17,444 bases of DNA from Deltaproteobacteria bacterium (GCA_021163945.1 JAGGTC010000072.1:1-17444); one strand, 5' to 3'. Shown: positions 7,951 to 15,800, numbered from the stretch's first letter. Notes: generated from the sequence alone by a model not told the origin. Program-made: numbers and translations.

Positions 7951-9638
7951 AATTAACAGGGGCACAGATAGTCATTCAGAGTTTAATAAAAGAAGGGGTA
8001 AACATCATCTTTGGCCTACCTGGTGGTGCAATTATAGATGTCTATGATGCCCTCTATGACTCACCTATAAAACATATACTTGTCCGTCATGAACAGGCCG
8101 CCATCCACGCTGCAGATGGCTATGCAAGGGCAACGGGCAGGGTAGGGGTTGCCATGGTAACCTCTGGGCCTGGGGCCACCAATACTGTAACAGGGCTTGC
8201 CACTGCATACATGGACTCTATCCCTATTGTGGTATTTACAGGACAAGTACCCACAAAGTTGATTGGTAATGATGCCTTCCAAGAGGCAGACATTGTGGGG
8301 ATCACCCGGCCTTGCACCAAACACAACTTTTTGGTTAAGGATGTAAATGAACTGGCAAAGACCATAAAGGAGGCATTTTATATTGCTGGCTCTGGACGTC
8401 CTGGTCCTGTTTTGATTGATCTACCAAAGGATGTGCAACAGGCAAAGGCAGAATTTGAATACCCAAAGGAGGTAAGGCTAGCTGGCTATAACCCAAAATA
8501 CAAGGCACATATAGGACAGGTCAAAAAGGCTGCCCAATTGATTGCAAGCGCTAGGAGGCCTGTAATCTATGCAGGGGGTGGGGTCATTTATTCAAAGGGG
8601 GCAAATGAGGAGTTAAGGAGGCTGGCGGAGGGATTCTCCATGCCTGTAACCAATACCCTTATGGGGCTTGGGGGGTTTCCTGGAGACCACCCCTTGTGGC
8701 TGGGGATGTTAGGGATGCATGGTACTTATCGGGCAAATATGGCAGTTATACATTGTGATGTGTTGATTGGTATAGGTGCAAGGTTTGACGATAGGGTAAC
8801 AGGAAAATTAGAGGAGTTTGCCCCTGATGCAAAGATTGTCCATATCGATATTGACCCAGCCTCTATCAGCAAAAACGTAATAGTAGATGTCCCCATTGTT
8901 GGTGATTGTAGGGATGCACTCCTAAAGTTAAACCAAGCACTTTCAAATATCAATATTGATTGGGAGGACAAGCACAGGGATTGGCTAGAGCAGATTGAAG
9001 AATGGAAAAAGGAACACGTCCTATCTTACAGTCAGCCAGAGGGTGGGCCACTTAAACCTCAATATGTAATAGAAAAACTCTATGAGCTAACTAAGGGAAA
9101 GGCAATAGTCTCTACAGAAGTAGGGCAAAATCAGATGTGGACAGCCCAGTATTACAAATTTGATAGGCCTAGGACATTTCTTACATCTGGTGGATTGGGG
9201 ACAATGGGGTATGGTTTTCCTGCAGCAATCGGGGCACAGGCAGCCTTTCCAGAGAAGTTGGTCATAGACATAGCTGGAGATGGTAGCATACAGATGAATA
9301 TCCAGGAGTTGGCTACGGCTGTAAGCTATAGGTTGCCTGTCAAGGTAGCCATTTTAAACAATGGCTATTTGGGGATGGTGCGTCAGTGGCAGCAACTATT
9401 TTACAGAGGCCGCTATTCTCAAACATCCTTAGAATATTCACCAGATTTTGTAAAACTGGCTGAGGCATATGGGGCTGTAGGCCTAAGGGCCACCAAACCA
9501 GATGAGGTAGAGGCCACCATTAAGGATGCATTGAGTAAAGATGTCCCTGTTTTTATAGACTTTGTCATAGAAAGGGAGGAAAATGTTTATCCTATGGTGC
9601 CAGCAGGTGCACCGCTTTCACACATGCTTTTAGTATGA
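7947..9638 (+). CDS. ilvB: Acetolactate synthase, large (catalytic) subunit
   Basis: This ThDP- and FAD-dependent enzyme condenses two pyruvates to acetolactate, or pyruvate and 2-oxobutyrate to acetohydroxybutyrate, the first common step of valine/leucine and isoleucine synthesis. The 563-residue product has FGLPGGAIIDVYDAL near the N-terminus and the catalytic Glu49 in VRHEQAAIHAADGYAR. VTSGPGATN at 71-79 and IGIGARFDDRVTGK in the central domain are family blocks. The ThDP/Mg motif begins GDGS at 444-447 and ends with Asn471-Asn472, followed by GYLGMVRQWQ, typical of biosynthetic anabolic synthases. It overlaps both neighbours by ATGA (DUF465 before, ilvN after). The partnered small subunit argues against catabolic AlsS. 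Confidence 0.97.
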   Translation: MKLTGAQIVIQSLIKEGVNIIFGLPGGAIIDVYDALYDSPIKHILVRHEQAAIHAADGYARATGRVGVAMVTSGPGATNTVTGLATAYMDSIPIVVFTGQVPTKLIGNDAFQEADIVGITRPCTKHNFLVKDVNELAKTIKEAFYIAGSGRPGPVLIDLPKDVQQAKAEFEYPKEVRLAGYNPKYKAHIGQVKKAAQLIASARRPVIYAGGGVIYSKGANEELRRLAEGFSMPVTNTLMGLGGFPGDHPLWLGMLGMHGTYRANMAVIHCDVLIGIGARFDDRVTGKLEEFAPDAKIVHIDIDPASISKNVIVDVPIVGDCRDALLKLNQALSNINIDWEDKHRDWLEQIEEWKKEHVLSYSQPEGGPLKPQYVIEKLYELTKGKAIVSTEVGQNQMWTAQYYKFDRPRTFLTSGGLGTMGYGFPAAIGAQAAFPEKLVIDIAGDGSIQMNIQELATAVSYRLPVKVAILNNGYLGMVRQWQQLFYRGRYSQTSLEYSPDFVKLAEAYGAVGLRATKPDEVEATIKDALSKDVPVFIDFVIEREENVYPMVPAGAPLSHMLLV

Positions 9639-10138
9639 GACACACTATTTCATTATTAGTAGAAAATATACCAGGGGTACTTGCCAGGGTAGCTGGCCTA
9701 TTTAGTGGCAGGGGCTTTAATATCGAGAGCCTCTGTGTAGCCGAGACAATTGACCCCAAAATCTCTCGTATTACCTTGGTTACCAATGGGGATGAACAGA
9801 TTATTGAGCAAATAAAAAAGCAATTGAACAAGCTAATCAATATTATTAAGGTAGTTGACCTATCAGAGATAGAATCAGTAGAAAGGGAGATGGCACTAAT
9901 TAAGGTAAGGGCTGCGCCAGAACATAGGGCCGAGATCCTACGTATTGTAGATATATTCCGTGGTAAGGTAGTAGATGTAAGCCCTGATTATTACACAGTG
10001 GAGATTACAGGGGATGCTAATAAACTTCAGGCATTTATTGAACTATTGAGGCACTTTAGGATTAAGGAAATTGCCCGCACTGGTACAGTAGCACTGCCTA
10101 GGGCCAGGAAGGCATTTAAGGAAAAAGGGGAGGAATAA
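9635..10138 (+). CDS. ilvN: Acetolactate synthase, small (regulatory) subunit
   Basis: The 167-residue small subunit activates IlvB and confers valine feedback control. The N-terminal ACT domain (about residues 1-75) starts RHTISLLVENIPGVLARVAG and continues LFSGRGFNIESLCVAETIDP. A second ACT-like C-terminal domain (about 82-160) includes REMALIKVRAAPEHRAEILR and FRIKEIARTGTVALPR. The length matches the long IlvH/IlvN type rather than the roughly 95-residue short type, so valine sensitivity is plausible. The start overlaps the ilvB stop as ATGA, and the stop overlaps the ilvC start as TAATG. Confidence 0.95.
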   Translation: MRHTISLLVENIPGVLARVAGLFSGRGFNIESLCVAETIDPKISRITLVTNGDEQIIEQIKKQLNKLINIIKVVDLSEIESVEREMALIKVRAAPEHRAEILRIVDIFRGKVVDVSPDYYTVEITGDANKLQAFIELLRHFRIKEIARTGTVALPRARKAFKEKGEE

Positions 10139-11127
10139 TGAAAATCTATTATGATTCAGAGACAAGCTTTGATGCCCTAAAGGGGAAGACTATTGCTGTA
10201 ATTGGCTATGGTAGTCAAGGGCACGCCCATGCACTAAATTTGAGGGATAGTGGTTTAAACGTAATTGTCGGCCAAAGGCCAGGGGGACCAAACTATAAGC
10301 TGGCCATAGAGCATGGCTTTAGTCCTGTATCCGCTGCTGAGGCAGCAAAAAATGGTGATTTGATTGCCATCCTTACACAGGATCACATTCAGCCCCTTAT
10401 CTACAATAGTGAGATAAAGCCTTACCTAAAGGAGGGAAAGGCAATCCTCTTTGCCCACGGGTTTAACATCCATTATCATCAGATTGTCCCACCTCCATAC
10501 ATAGATGTGATTATGGTAGCCCCCAAGGGGCCTGGACACTTGGTAAGGAGGATGTATGAAAAGGGGGCAGGTGTGCCAGCCCTTGTGGCAGTGGAGCAGG
10601 ATGCATCAGGGAAGGCCTATGCAAGGGCCCTAGCATATGCAAAGGGGATTGGGGCTACTAGGGCAGGTGTATTGGAGACTACTTTTAAAGAAGAGACAGA
10701 GACAGACCTGTTTGGGGAACAAGTAGTATTGTGTGGTGGGGTAACAGCACTTATGAAGGCGGCATTTGAGACCCTGGTAGAGGCAGGATACCAGCCAGAG
10801 ATTGCCTACTTTGAGTGTATACATGAGTTAAAATTGATTGTTGACCTGATCTATGAAGGTGGCTTTCAGCATATGCGTTATTCTATTAGCGATACTGCAG
10901 AATATGGTGATATGACAAGGGGTAAAAGGATAATAGATGAGGGCGTAAGGAAGAAAATGAAGGAGATATTGGCTGAAATACAATCTGGTGAATTTGCCAG
11001 GGAGTGGATATTGGAAAATAAGGCAGGCAGGCCTGTATACAATGCCTTAAAGAGGATGGAGGCTTCCCATCTGGCAGAGGAGGTTGGAGGAAGGTTGAGA
11101 AAGATGATGCCTTGGCTAAAAGAATGA
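10138..11127 (+). CDS. ilvC: Ketol-acid reductoisomerase, class I
   Basis: IlvC isomerises and reduces acetolactate and acetohydroxybutyrate to the dihydroxy acids. The 329-residue length is that of class I enzymes. The Rossmann motif is GYGSQGHAHALNLRDSG at residues 23-39. Active-site residues are all present: His107, Asp190 and Glu194 (LFGEQ), Glu226 and Glu230 (FECIHELKL) and Ser251. The cofactor loop after strand 2 reads VGQRPGGPNYKLA, keeping Arg47 but carrying Gly50 and Asn52 where typical NADPH enzymes have the two serines that hold the 2'-phosphate (RxGSxS). This could mean weaker NADPH preference or NADH use. The start shares one base with the ilvN stop. The 3' end overlaps psd by ATGA. 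Confidence 0.97.
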   Translation: MKIYYDSETSFDALKGKTIAVIGYGSQGHAHALNLRDSGLNVIVGQRPGGPNYKLAIEHGFSPVSAAEAAKNGDLIAILTQDHIQPLIYNSEIKPYLKEGKAILFAHGFNIHYHQIVPPPYIDVIMVAPKGPGHLVRRMYEKGAGVPALVAVEQDASGKAYARALAYAKGIGATRAGVLETTFKEETETDLFGEQVVLCGGVTALMKAAFETLVEAGYQPEIAYFECIHELKLIVDLIYEGGFQHMRYSISDTAEYGDMTRGKRIIDEGVRKKMKEILAEIQSGEFAREWILENKAGRPVYNALKRMEASHLAEEVGGRLRKMMPWLKE

Positions 11128-11741
11128 GCAAAGTAGGTTGGCTATTTATTACACCAAATCTTTTATTATCTGGGTTGGCGATAGGTTGCAACTTTTATCA
11201 ATGGGCCATTTTTTTTGGTATATTTGGAATATTTATGGCCTTTTTCTTTCGAGACCCAAAAAGGGACATCCCAAAAAATGAAAAATATATTCTCTCCCCT
11301 GCCGATGGGAGGGTAGTCTTCCAGGGGGAGTCCCATGACCCCATCTCTAGGAAGAAGGTAAAAAAGATCAGTATCTTTATGTCTTTGTGGGATGTTCATG
11401 TAAATCGTGCCCCAATGGCAGGTAGGGTCAAGGAGATAAGATACAAAAAGGGGCGTTTCCTACCTGCATTTAAAGAAAGGGCCTCTTCTGAAAATGAGGC
11501 CAATCTTATCCTATTTGAGAAGGAGGGTTTTTCTTATATATTGGTGCAAATTGCAGGCATTTTGGCCAGAAGGATCATCTGCTACCTAAAATTGGGCGAT
11601 GAGGTAAGCCCAGGGCAACGTATTGGTTTAATCTGTTTCGGTTCCCGTGTTGACCTCTATCTACCACTTAATATAAGGTTAGAACCCCTACTAGGCAAGA
11701 GGGTAAAGGCAGGGGAAACCATTATCGGGTACTTACAGTGA
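11124..11741 (+). CDS. psd: Phosphatidylserine decarboxylase proenzyme, short type
   Basis: Psd converts phosphatidylserine to phosphatidylethanolamine and works directly after PssA, encoded next. The 205-residue product belongs to the short, archaetidylserine-decarboxylase-like group. It has two close hydrophobic segments at about residues 6-42, the family block FFRDPKRDIP, SPADGRV with Asp61, and DVHVNRAP with His92. The C-terminal FGSRVDLYLP holds the self-cleavage site Gly173-Ser174, where Ser becomes the pyruvoyl group. I chose the ATG at 11124 because it forms the ATGA overlap usual in this operon. An in-frame TTG four codons earlier (11112) is possible but less likely. The start of pssA overlaps the stop as GTGA. 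Confidence 0.93.
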   Translation: MSKVGWLFITPNLLLSGLAIGCNFYQWAIFFGIFGIFMAFFFRDPKRDIPKNEKYILSPADGRVVFQGESHDPISRKKVKKISIFMSLWDVHVNRAPMAGRVKEIRYKKGRFLPAFKERASSENEANLILFEKEGFSYILVQIAGILARRIICYLKLGDEVSPGQRIGLICFGSRVDLYLPLNIRLEPLLGKRVKAGETIIGYLQ

Positions 11742-12475
11742 AAAGGAGAAGGAAGCAGGGTGTATACATCCTACCAAGTCTACTAACCACAATTAGCCTA
11801 TTTGCTGGATTTTATGGGATCATTGAGGCCATTAATGGACATCCAGAAAAGACAATAATAGCCATTCTTATCGCTGCCTTCATGGATGGGCTAGATGGGT
11901 GTATTGCTAGGTTGACCAATACTGTAACTGTATTTGGGGCAGAATATGATTCTTTAAGTGATTTGGTGACATTTGGAATAGCACCTGCCATCCTTGCCTT
12001 TACATATACCCTTAAACCATTGGGAAGGCTTGGCTTTTTAGCGGCATTTTTATATGTTGCTTGTGGTGCCTTAAGACTTGCCAGATTTAATACGCAGGCC
12101 AAAAAGATAAATCTAAATTATTTTATTGGGCTTCCTATCCCAGCAGCAGCCATTTCTATTATTTTGACTATAAACATCTGCAGACAGTGGCAATTTAGTG
12201 CAGGTATAACACAATTTGTTATCTTGGGCCTTTCTTATTTGCTCTCTTTTTTAATGGTCAGCAACATCCATTACCACAGTTTTAAAGACCTACAATGGGT
12301 AAAGCACAGGCCATTTCAGAACCTGGTCCTTTTTGTCTTATTGATGGTGGTTATTATGGTCCATCCATTTTTTATGCTATGGGCCATTTCTATAGCTTAT
12401 CTAATCTCTGGCCCTGCCTCTATATTTTTCCACAAACGTGTCCAAGTCCAGGCAGAGGCAAAGGGCAAAACATAA
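11738..12475 (+). CDS. pssA: CDP-diacylglycerol-serine O-phosphatidyltransferase
   Basis: PssA joins CDP-diacylglycerol and serine to phosphatidylserine at the cytoplasmic membrane. The 245-residue protein has the CDP-alcohol phosphatidyltransferase motif at residues 50-75: Asp50, Gly51, Asp53, Gly54, Ala57, Arg58, Gly67, Asp71 and Asp75, all in the required spacing. About six to eight hydrophobic segments follow. The N-terminal ILPSLLTTISLFAGF is typical of the Bacillus-type PssA. The start is GTG, overlapping the psd stop. With psd upstream the pair makes phosphatidylethanolamine from the product of CdsA. It is the last clear gene of the ilv operon before an accessory-looking spacer. Confidence 0.94.
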   Translation: MKRRRKQGVYILPSLLTTISLFAGFYGIIEAINGHPEKTIIAILIAAFMDGLDGCIARLTNTVTVFGAEYDSLSDLVTFGIAPAILAFTYTLKPLGRLGFLAAFLYVACGALRLARFNTQAKKINLNYFIGLPIPAAAISIILTINICRQWQFSAGITQFVILGLSYLLSFLMVSNIHYHSFKDLQWVKHRPFQNLVLFVLLMVVIMVHPFFMLWAISIAYLISGPASIFFHKRVQVQAEAKGKT

Positions 12476-12478
12476 AAA

Positions 12479-12546
12479 TGCGTGTATACACGCAATACTG
12501 CGTATATACCACCAAATTGGAAGGATACACGCAATGCGTACATAAA
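12479..12546. repeat. Cluster of palindromic TGCGTRTATA half-sites
   Basis: Starting four bases after pssA, a perfect 16-bp palindrome (TGCGTGTATACACGCA, 12479-12494) is followed by TGCGTATATACC (12499-12510), GGATACACGCA (12523-12533) and TGCGTACATA (12535-12544). The second and third copies face each other across ACCAAATTGGAA, forming an imperfect stem-loop. The first copy plus its right neighbour is also repeated directly: TACACGCAAT is followed by TGCGTA in both places, about 40 bp apart. There is no T-run, so a factor-independent terminator is unlikely. Possible roles are an operator, a recombinase or transposon-end site, or an RNA hairpin; the sequence does not decide between them. Confidence 0.7.
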
Positions 12547-12610
12547 CGAGTTAGGCTACATTTTGCTTAGCAGATTTGAGAAGTAACATGATTAAATCGT
12601 GGGAGTGAAA

Positions 12611-12814
12611 ATGAACATGAAAGTAAGATATCCCCATCTTCATTTAGTTGATTGGCCTTTTCGGACTGTCCCAGATGAAAGTTTCTATTCTTTTATGGCT
12701 GACAGAACTCAACTGGTTTCTGACATTAAAACATTACTACGCAATCTTTCAATAGGTTGCAAAATGAGAATTGGGAGGGTAAACTTGTTAAAAATTTTTA
12801 ATTTTATACAATGA
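12611..12814 (+). pseudogene. Short frame resembling the N-terminus of a P-loop ATPase, truncated
   Basis: The 67-residue frame begins at ATG 12611, five bases after GGAG (12602-12605). An in-frame GTG at 12599 is less likely. The portion YPHLHLVDWPFRTVPDE followed by MADRTQLVSDIKTLLRNLS resembles the region that, in larger uncharacterised ATP-binding proteins, lies just before the Walker A motif (a VDWPF..VPDE block, then ADR..L). After LLRNLS the similarity stops: no GxGKT sequence follows in any frame before leuC, and the frame ends in unrelated AT-rich coding. I therefore read it as a remnant of a larger gene. The match is from memory of the family pattern and is uncertain; it might instead be a genuine small protein. 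The stop lies 7 bp before leuC. Confidence 0.45.
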
Positions 12815-12821
12815 CTAAAAT

Positions 12822-14084
12822 ATGGGTCTCACTATTACAGAAAAGATCCTGGCAGAGCATGCGGGCCTAGATAAGGTAACACCAGGGCAGCTAATAAAGG
12901 TAAGGGTAGACCTGGCCTTGGCAAATGATATCACTGCCCCACTAGCCATCTCGGCCTTCCACAAAGCAGGTGGAAAAAGGGTATTTGATAAGGAAAAGGT
13001 AGCACTTATCTTGGATCACTTCACCCCAAATAAGGACATACCCTCTGCCATCCAGTGCCAAAAGGTAAGAAAGTTTGCCTTAGAACAGGGTATCCCCCAC
13101 TTTTATGATGTGGGAGAGGTAGGTATTGAGCATGTCCTCTTGCCCGAAGAGGGTTTAGTCCTCCCAGGGGATTTGGTTATCGGGGCAGATAGCCATACCT
13201 GTACTTATGGGGCACTTGGTGCATTTTCCACAGGTGTAGGAAGTACAGACTTGGGGGCAGTGATGCTTACTGGAAAAATCTGGTTAAGGGTACCAGAGAC
13301 CATAAAGATTATCTACAAAGGCAGGCTACCAAAATGGGTAAGTGGAAAGGACTTAATCCTTTATACCATAGGAAATTTGGGGGTAGATGGTGCAAACTAC
13401 AAGGCCATTGAATTCTCTGGTAAGGCAGTTGAGGAGCTCTCTATGGATGGGCGATTTACTATGGCCAATATGGCCATTGAGGCCGGGGCAAAGAATGGCA
13501 TCTTTATCCCTGACAGCAAGACAGAGGATTATGTAAAAGAGAGGGCAAGGAGGGAATATAAAATCTATAGGAGTGATTTGGATGCAAATTATTTTTTGAT
13601 AAAGGAATATGATATCTCTTCACTAGAACCACAGGTTGCCTTGCCCCATTCACCAGGAAATGTAAGGGGCATCTCAGAAATAGGTGAAATAAAGATAGAC
13701 CAAGTAGTAATTGGCTCTTGTACCAATGGACGTTTGGGAGACTTAGAGGTAGCCGCAAATATTCTAAAAGGAAATAGAGTAAAAAAGGGGGTAAGGCTGA
13801 TCGTGATCCCAGGCAGTCAAAAGGTATATTATAATGCCATAAAAACAGGCATTATAGAGACCTTTTTAGAGGCAGGTGCAGCCATTAGTACCCCCACCTG
13901 TGGCCCTTGCCTAGGGGGGCATATGGGCGTTTTAGGCCCTGGAGAGAGGGCTGTTTCTACAACAAACCGCAACTTTGTCGGCAGAATGGGACACAAAGAT
14001 AGTGAAGTATACCTTGCAAGCCCTGCAGTAGCTGCTGCCTCGGCCCTGTTAGGAAAGATCGCAAGCCCAGAAGAGTTGGAATGA
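12822..14084 (+). CDS. leuC: 3-isopropylmalate dehydratase, large subunit (aconitase family)
   Basis: With the small subunit LeuD, this [4Fe-4S] enzyme isomerises 2-isopropylmalate to 3-isopropylmalate in leucine synthesis. The 420-residue length is that of the LeuC2/archaeal-type branch, which also includes homoaconitases. The cluster ligands are Cys300 (GSCTNGRLGDL), Cys360 and Cys363 (TPTCGPCLGGHMG). GADSHTCTYGALGAFSTGVG at 121-140 is a further family block. No Shine-Dalgarno sequence is evident before the ATG; the bases there are AT-rich and belong to the accessory spacer. No leuD follows: the next gene is an aminotransferase overlapping by ATGA, so the small subunit must be encoded elsewhere. 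The branched-chain context favours isopropylmalate over homoaconitate as substrate. Confidence 0.92.
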   Translation: MGLTITEKILAEHAGLDKVTPGQLIKVRVDLALANDITAPLAISAFHKAGGKRVFDKEKVALILDHFTPNKDIPSAIQCQKVRKFALEQGIPHFYDVGEVGIEHVLLPEEGLVLPGDLVIGADSHTCTYGALGAFSTGVGSTDLGAVMLTGKIWLRVPETIKIIYKGRLPKWVSGKDLILYTIGNLGVDGANYKAIEFSGKAVEELSMDGRFTMANMAIEAGAKNGIFIPDSKTEDYVKERARREYKIYRSDLDANYFLIKEYDISSLEPQVALPHSPGNVRGISEIGEIKIDQVVIGSCTNGRLGDLEVAANILKGNRVKKGVRLIVIPGSQKVYYNAIKTGIIETFLEAGAAISTPTCGPCLGGHMGVLGPGERAVSTTNRNFVGRMGHKDSEVYLASPAVAAASALLGKIASPEELE

Positions 14085-15244
14085 AAGTCCCGCTTTTAGA
14101 CCTTGGTGCCCAAATAAAAAGGCTCCGTCCAGAGATAATCAAGGCCATAGAAGAGGTTATTGACTCCAACCAATATATCTTGGGGCCTAAGGTAGCTGCC
14201 TTAGAAGAGGCGATCTCTGACTATGTAGGCTGTAGGTACGCCATAGGCACCTCCTCAGGCACAGATGCCCTGCTCTCCTCTTTAATGGCCCTGGGGATAG
14301 GGCACCAAGACCTAGTCATTACCAGTGTTTATTCATTCTTTTCTACCGCCTCTGTGATTGTAAGGCTTTCTGCAAGGCCTATATTTATTGACATTGACCC
14401 TATTACTTATAATATAGATACAAAGAGGCTAGAGGATTGGTTTAAAAAAAACAGAGAAGAGGTAAGAAAGGTAAGGGCCATTATCCCAGTTCACCTTTAT
14501 GGGCAGTGTGCAGATATGGGGCCCATTTTGGATATATCAAGAAGATATAATATCCCTGTGATTGAGGATGCAGCCCAGGCCCTTGGGGCAGAGTATAGAT
14601 TAGAAGACAGGGTATTTAAGGCAGGGAGTATGGGAAATGTAGGCTGTTTCTCCTTTTTCCCTTCTAAAAACCTTGGGGCAATGGGAGATGGGGGAATGGC
14701 AGTTACAAATGATAAGGAGCTTGCAGACAGATTAAGGATAATCAGGGTGCACGGTGCAAGGCCAAAGTATTTTCATAGTCTTATAGGAGGAAACTTCAGG
14801 CTTGATTCTATTCAGGCAGCTATACTATTAGTAAAACTTCCATATTTGGAGAGGTGGCACAAAGAGAGGAGAAAAAATGCAGAAAGGTATGAGATATTAT
14901 TTAAAAATACCAAACTTTTAGAAAGGCAGTTAATCAAATTGCCAAAAGTGTTATATAAAGATTTAAAAAATGGCCATATTTTCAATCAGTACATCATCAG
15001 GGCAAAAAGGCGTGATGAACTAAGGAAGTTCTTAAAAGAGAGGGGGATTGGCACTGCCATTTACTACCCCCTCCCATTTCATCTCCAACCCTGTTTTAGG
15101 TATTTGGGATACAAAAAGGGGGACTTCCCAGAGGCAGAGAGGGCGGCTGAGGAGACACTGGCACTGCCTATTTATCCTGAACTAACTGAGGAGATGCAGG
15201 TATATATAGTAGAGAAGATAGACGAATTTTATGAAATATCCTAA
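14081..15244 (+). CDS. DegT/DnrJ/EryC1/StrS family PLP-dependent sugar aminotransferase
   Basis: Members transfer an amino group, usually from glutamate, to keto-sugar nucleotides for surface polysaccharides or antibiotics. The 387-residue product starts VPLLDLGAQIKRLRPEI, has the cofactor-phosphate region YAIGTSSGTDALLSSL at 53-68, Asp163 in IEDAAQALGA, and the Schiff-base lysine Lys196 in FFPSKNLGAMGDGG. The end LPIYPELTEEMQ is also family-typical. The start overlaps the leuC stop as ATGA, though no sugar-nucleotide genes are nearby, so the exact sugar cannot be named. A role in UDP-linked amino sugar formation (WbpE/ArnB-like) is the closest general guess. A role in branched-chain amino acid metabolism is not suggested by the motifs. 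Confidence 0.9.
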   Translation: MKVPLLDLGAQIKRLRPEIIKAIEEVIDSNQYILGPKVAALEEAISDYVGCRYAIGTSSGTDALLSSLMALGIGHQDLVITSVYSFFSTASVIVRLSARPIFIDIDPITYNIDTKRLEDWFKKNREEVRKVRAIIPVHLYGQCADMGPILDISRRYNIPVIEDAAQALGAEYRLEDRVFKAGSMGNVGCFSFFPSKNLGAMGDGGMAVTNDKELADRLRIIRVHGARPKYFHSLIGGNFRLDSIQAAILLVKLPYLERWHKERRKNAERYEILFKNTKLLERQLIKLPKVLYKDLKNGHIFNQYIIRAKRRDELRKFLKERGIGTAIYYPLPFHLQPCFRYLGYKKGDFPEAERAAEETLALPIYPELTEEMQVYIVEKIDEFYEIS

Positions 15245-15279
15245 ATCTATATTTTTACCATACTAAACCAGGCAATGGT

Positions 15280-15765
15280 ATGAGTATTTTAAAGACGGTT
15301 TTGCTGGCAGCGGCATTTGTGGCTTTTGTTTTTTACTGGCATAGGAAGTGGGTAAGGGCGAATTCAGCTGCTAAGGAAGTTGCCGCAAAGCTTGGTCTGT
15401 TTGATACAGAGCGCCATTTATTTTCTAGAAAATACTTGGGAACATATTGGGGCTATGGAGTGGAGGTAGCTCTTAGGTTTAACCCCATTCTTGGGCCAAG
15501 TACAGTGGTAAAGGTGTTTTTATCTAAGGAAAATCCGTTTTTACAGAGGATTTGCGATCCGAGGATTTTTGATAGACTTTTAAAGGAGGAAAGAATTCTG
15601 AAAGACGTGGTGGTCAATCTTGGGAACATGGGTGAGATCAAGGCTGGTAAGGACAATATCGGTTTTGAAAAGAGTGAGTTTCTTGATAGTAAAACAATCG
15701 CGGTTATCATTGCAGCTACACTCTGTCTGGCTCGAGGCGTTGAGAAGCTGATGCAAGAGGTTTAG
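15280..15765 (+). CDS. Uncharacterised membrane-anchored protein
   Basis: I do not recognise this 161-residue protein. It has one hydrophobic segment at about residues 4-19, followed by a positively charged HRKWVR, so the bulk is probably cytoplasmic or the segment is an uncleaved anchor. The soluble part carries YLGTYWGYGVEVALRFNP and LGPSTVVKVFLSKENP, a beta-strand-like alternation, then a helical DRLLKEERILKD stretch. It ends with another moderately hydrophobic segment at about residues 138-151. The ATG at 15280 lies in the right arm of a 6-bp inverted repeat (TACCAT at 15256-15261, ATGGTA at 15275-15280), and no strong ribosome site is visible. It stands between degT and queC with gaps on both sides, unlike the overlapping genes before it. 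Confidence 0.65.
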   Translation: MSILKTVLLAAAFVAFVFYWHRKWVRANSAAKEVAAKLGLFDTERHLFSRKYLGTYWGYGVEVALRFNPILGPSTVVKVFLSKENPFLQRICDPRIFDRLLKEERILKDVVVNLGNMGEIKAGKDNIGFEKSEFLDSKTIAVIIAATLCLARGVEKLMQEV

Positions 15766-15800
15766 TGCTTGTTCCCCGTGGGACTCATTCCGCACTAAAC
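15760..15800. repeat. Long-loop hairpin after the 161-residue protein
   Basis: GTTTAGTGC (15760-15768) and GCACTAAAC (15792-15800) form a perfect 9-bp stem around a 23-nt loop. The loop contains a small inner hairpin, TCCC-CGT-GGGA. The left arm overlaps the stop codon of the preceding gene. No T-run follows, so an intrinsic terminator is doubtful. A second small palindrome, TCGGG-A-CCCGA, lies at 15822-15832 before queC. Confidence 0.6.

Noticed and set aside
8061..8365. Reverse-strand open frames within ilvB
   Set aside because: They are antisense shadows of a strongly conserved gene, without ribosome sites or recognisable domains.
11112..11741. Alternative TTG start for psd giving four extra residues
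   Set aside because: The ATG at 11124 makes the ATGA overlap seen throughout the operon and fits family N-termini better.
12479..12494. Perfect palindrome as transcription terminator for the pssA operon
   Set aside because: No T-run follows on either strand, and the array of similar half-sites points to a site for protein or recombination rather than a terminator.
12550..12556. GTTAGGC, fitting the GTTRRRY core of an integron attC site
   Set aside because: No RYYYAAC partner was found in the roughly 150 bases upstream, no integrase gene is in the window, and a 7-base degenerate match is expected by chance.
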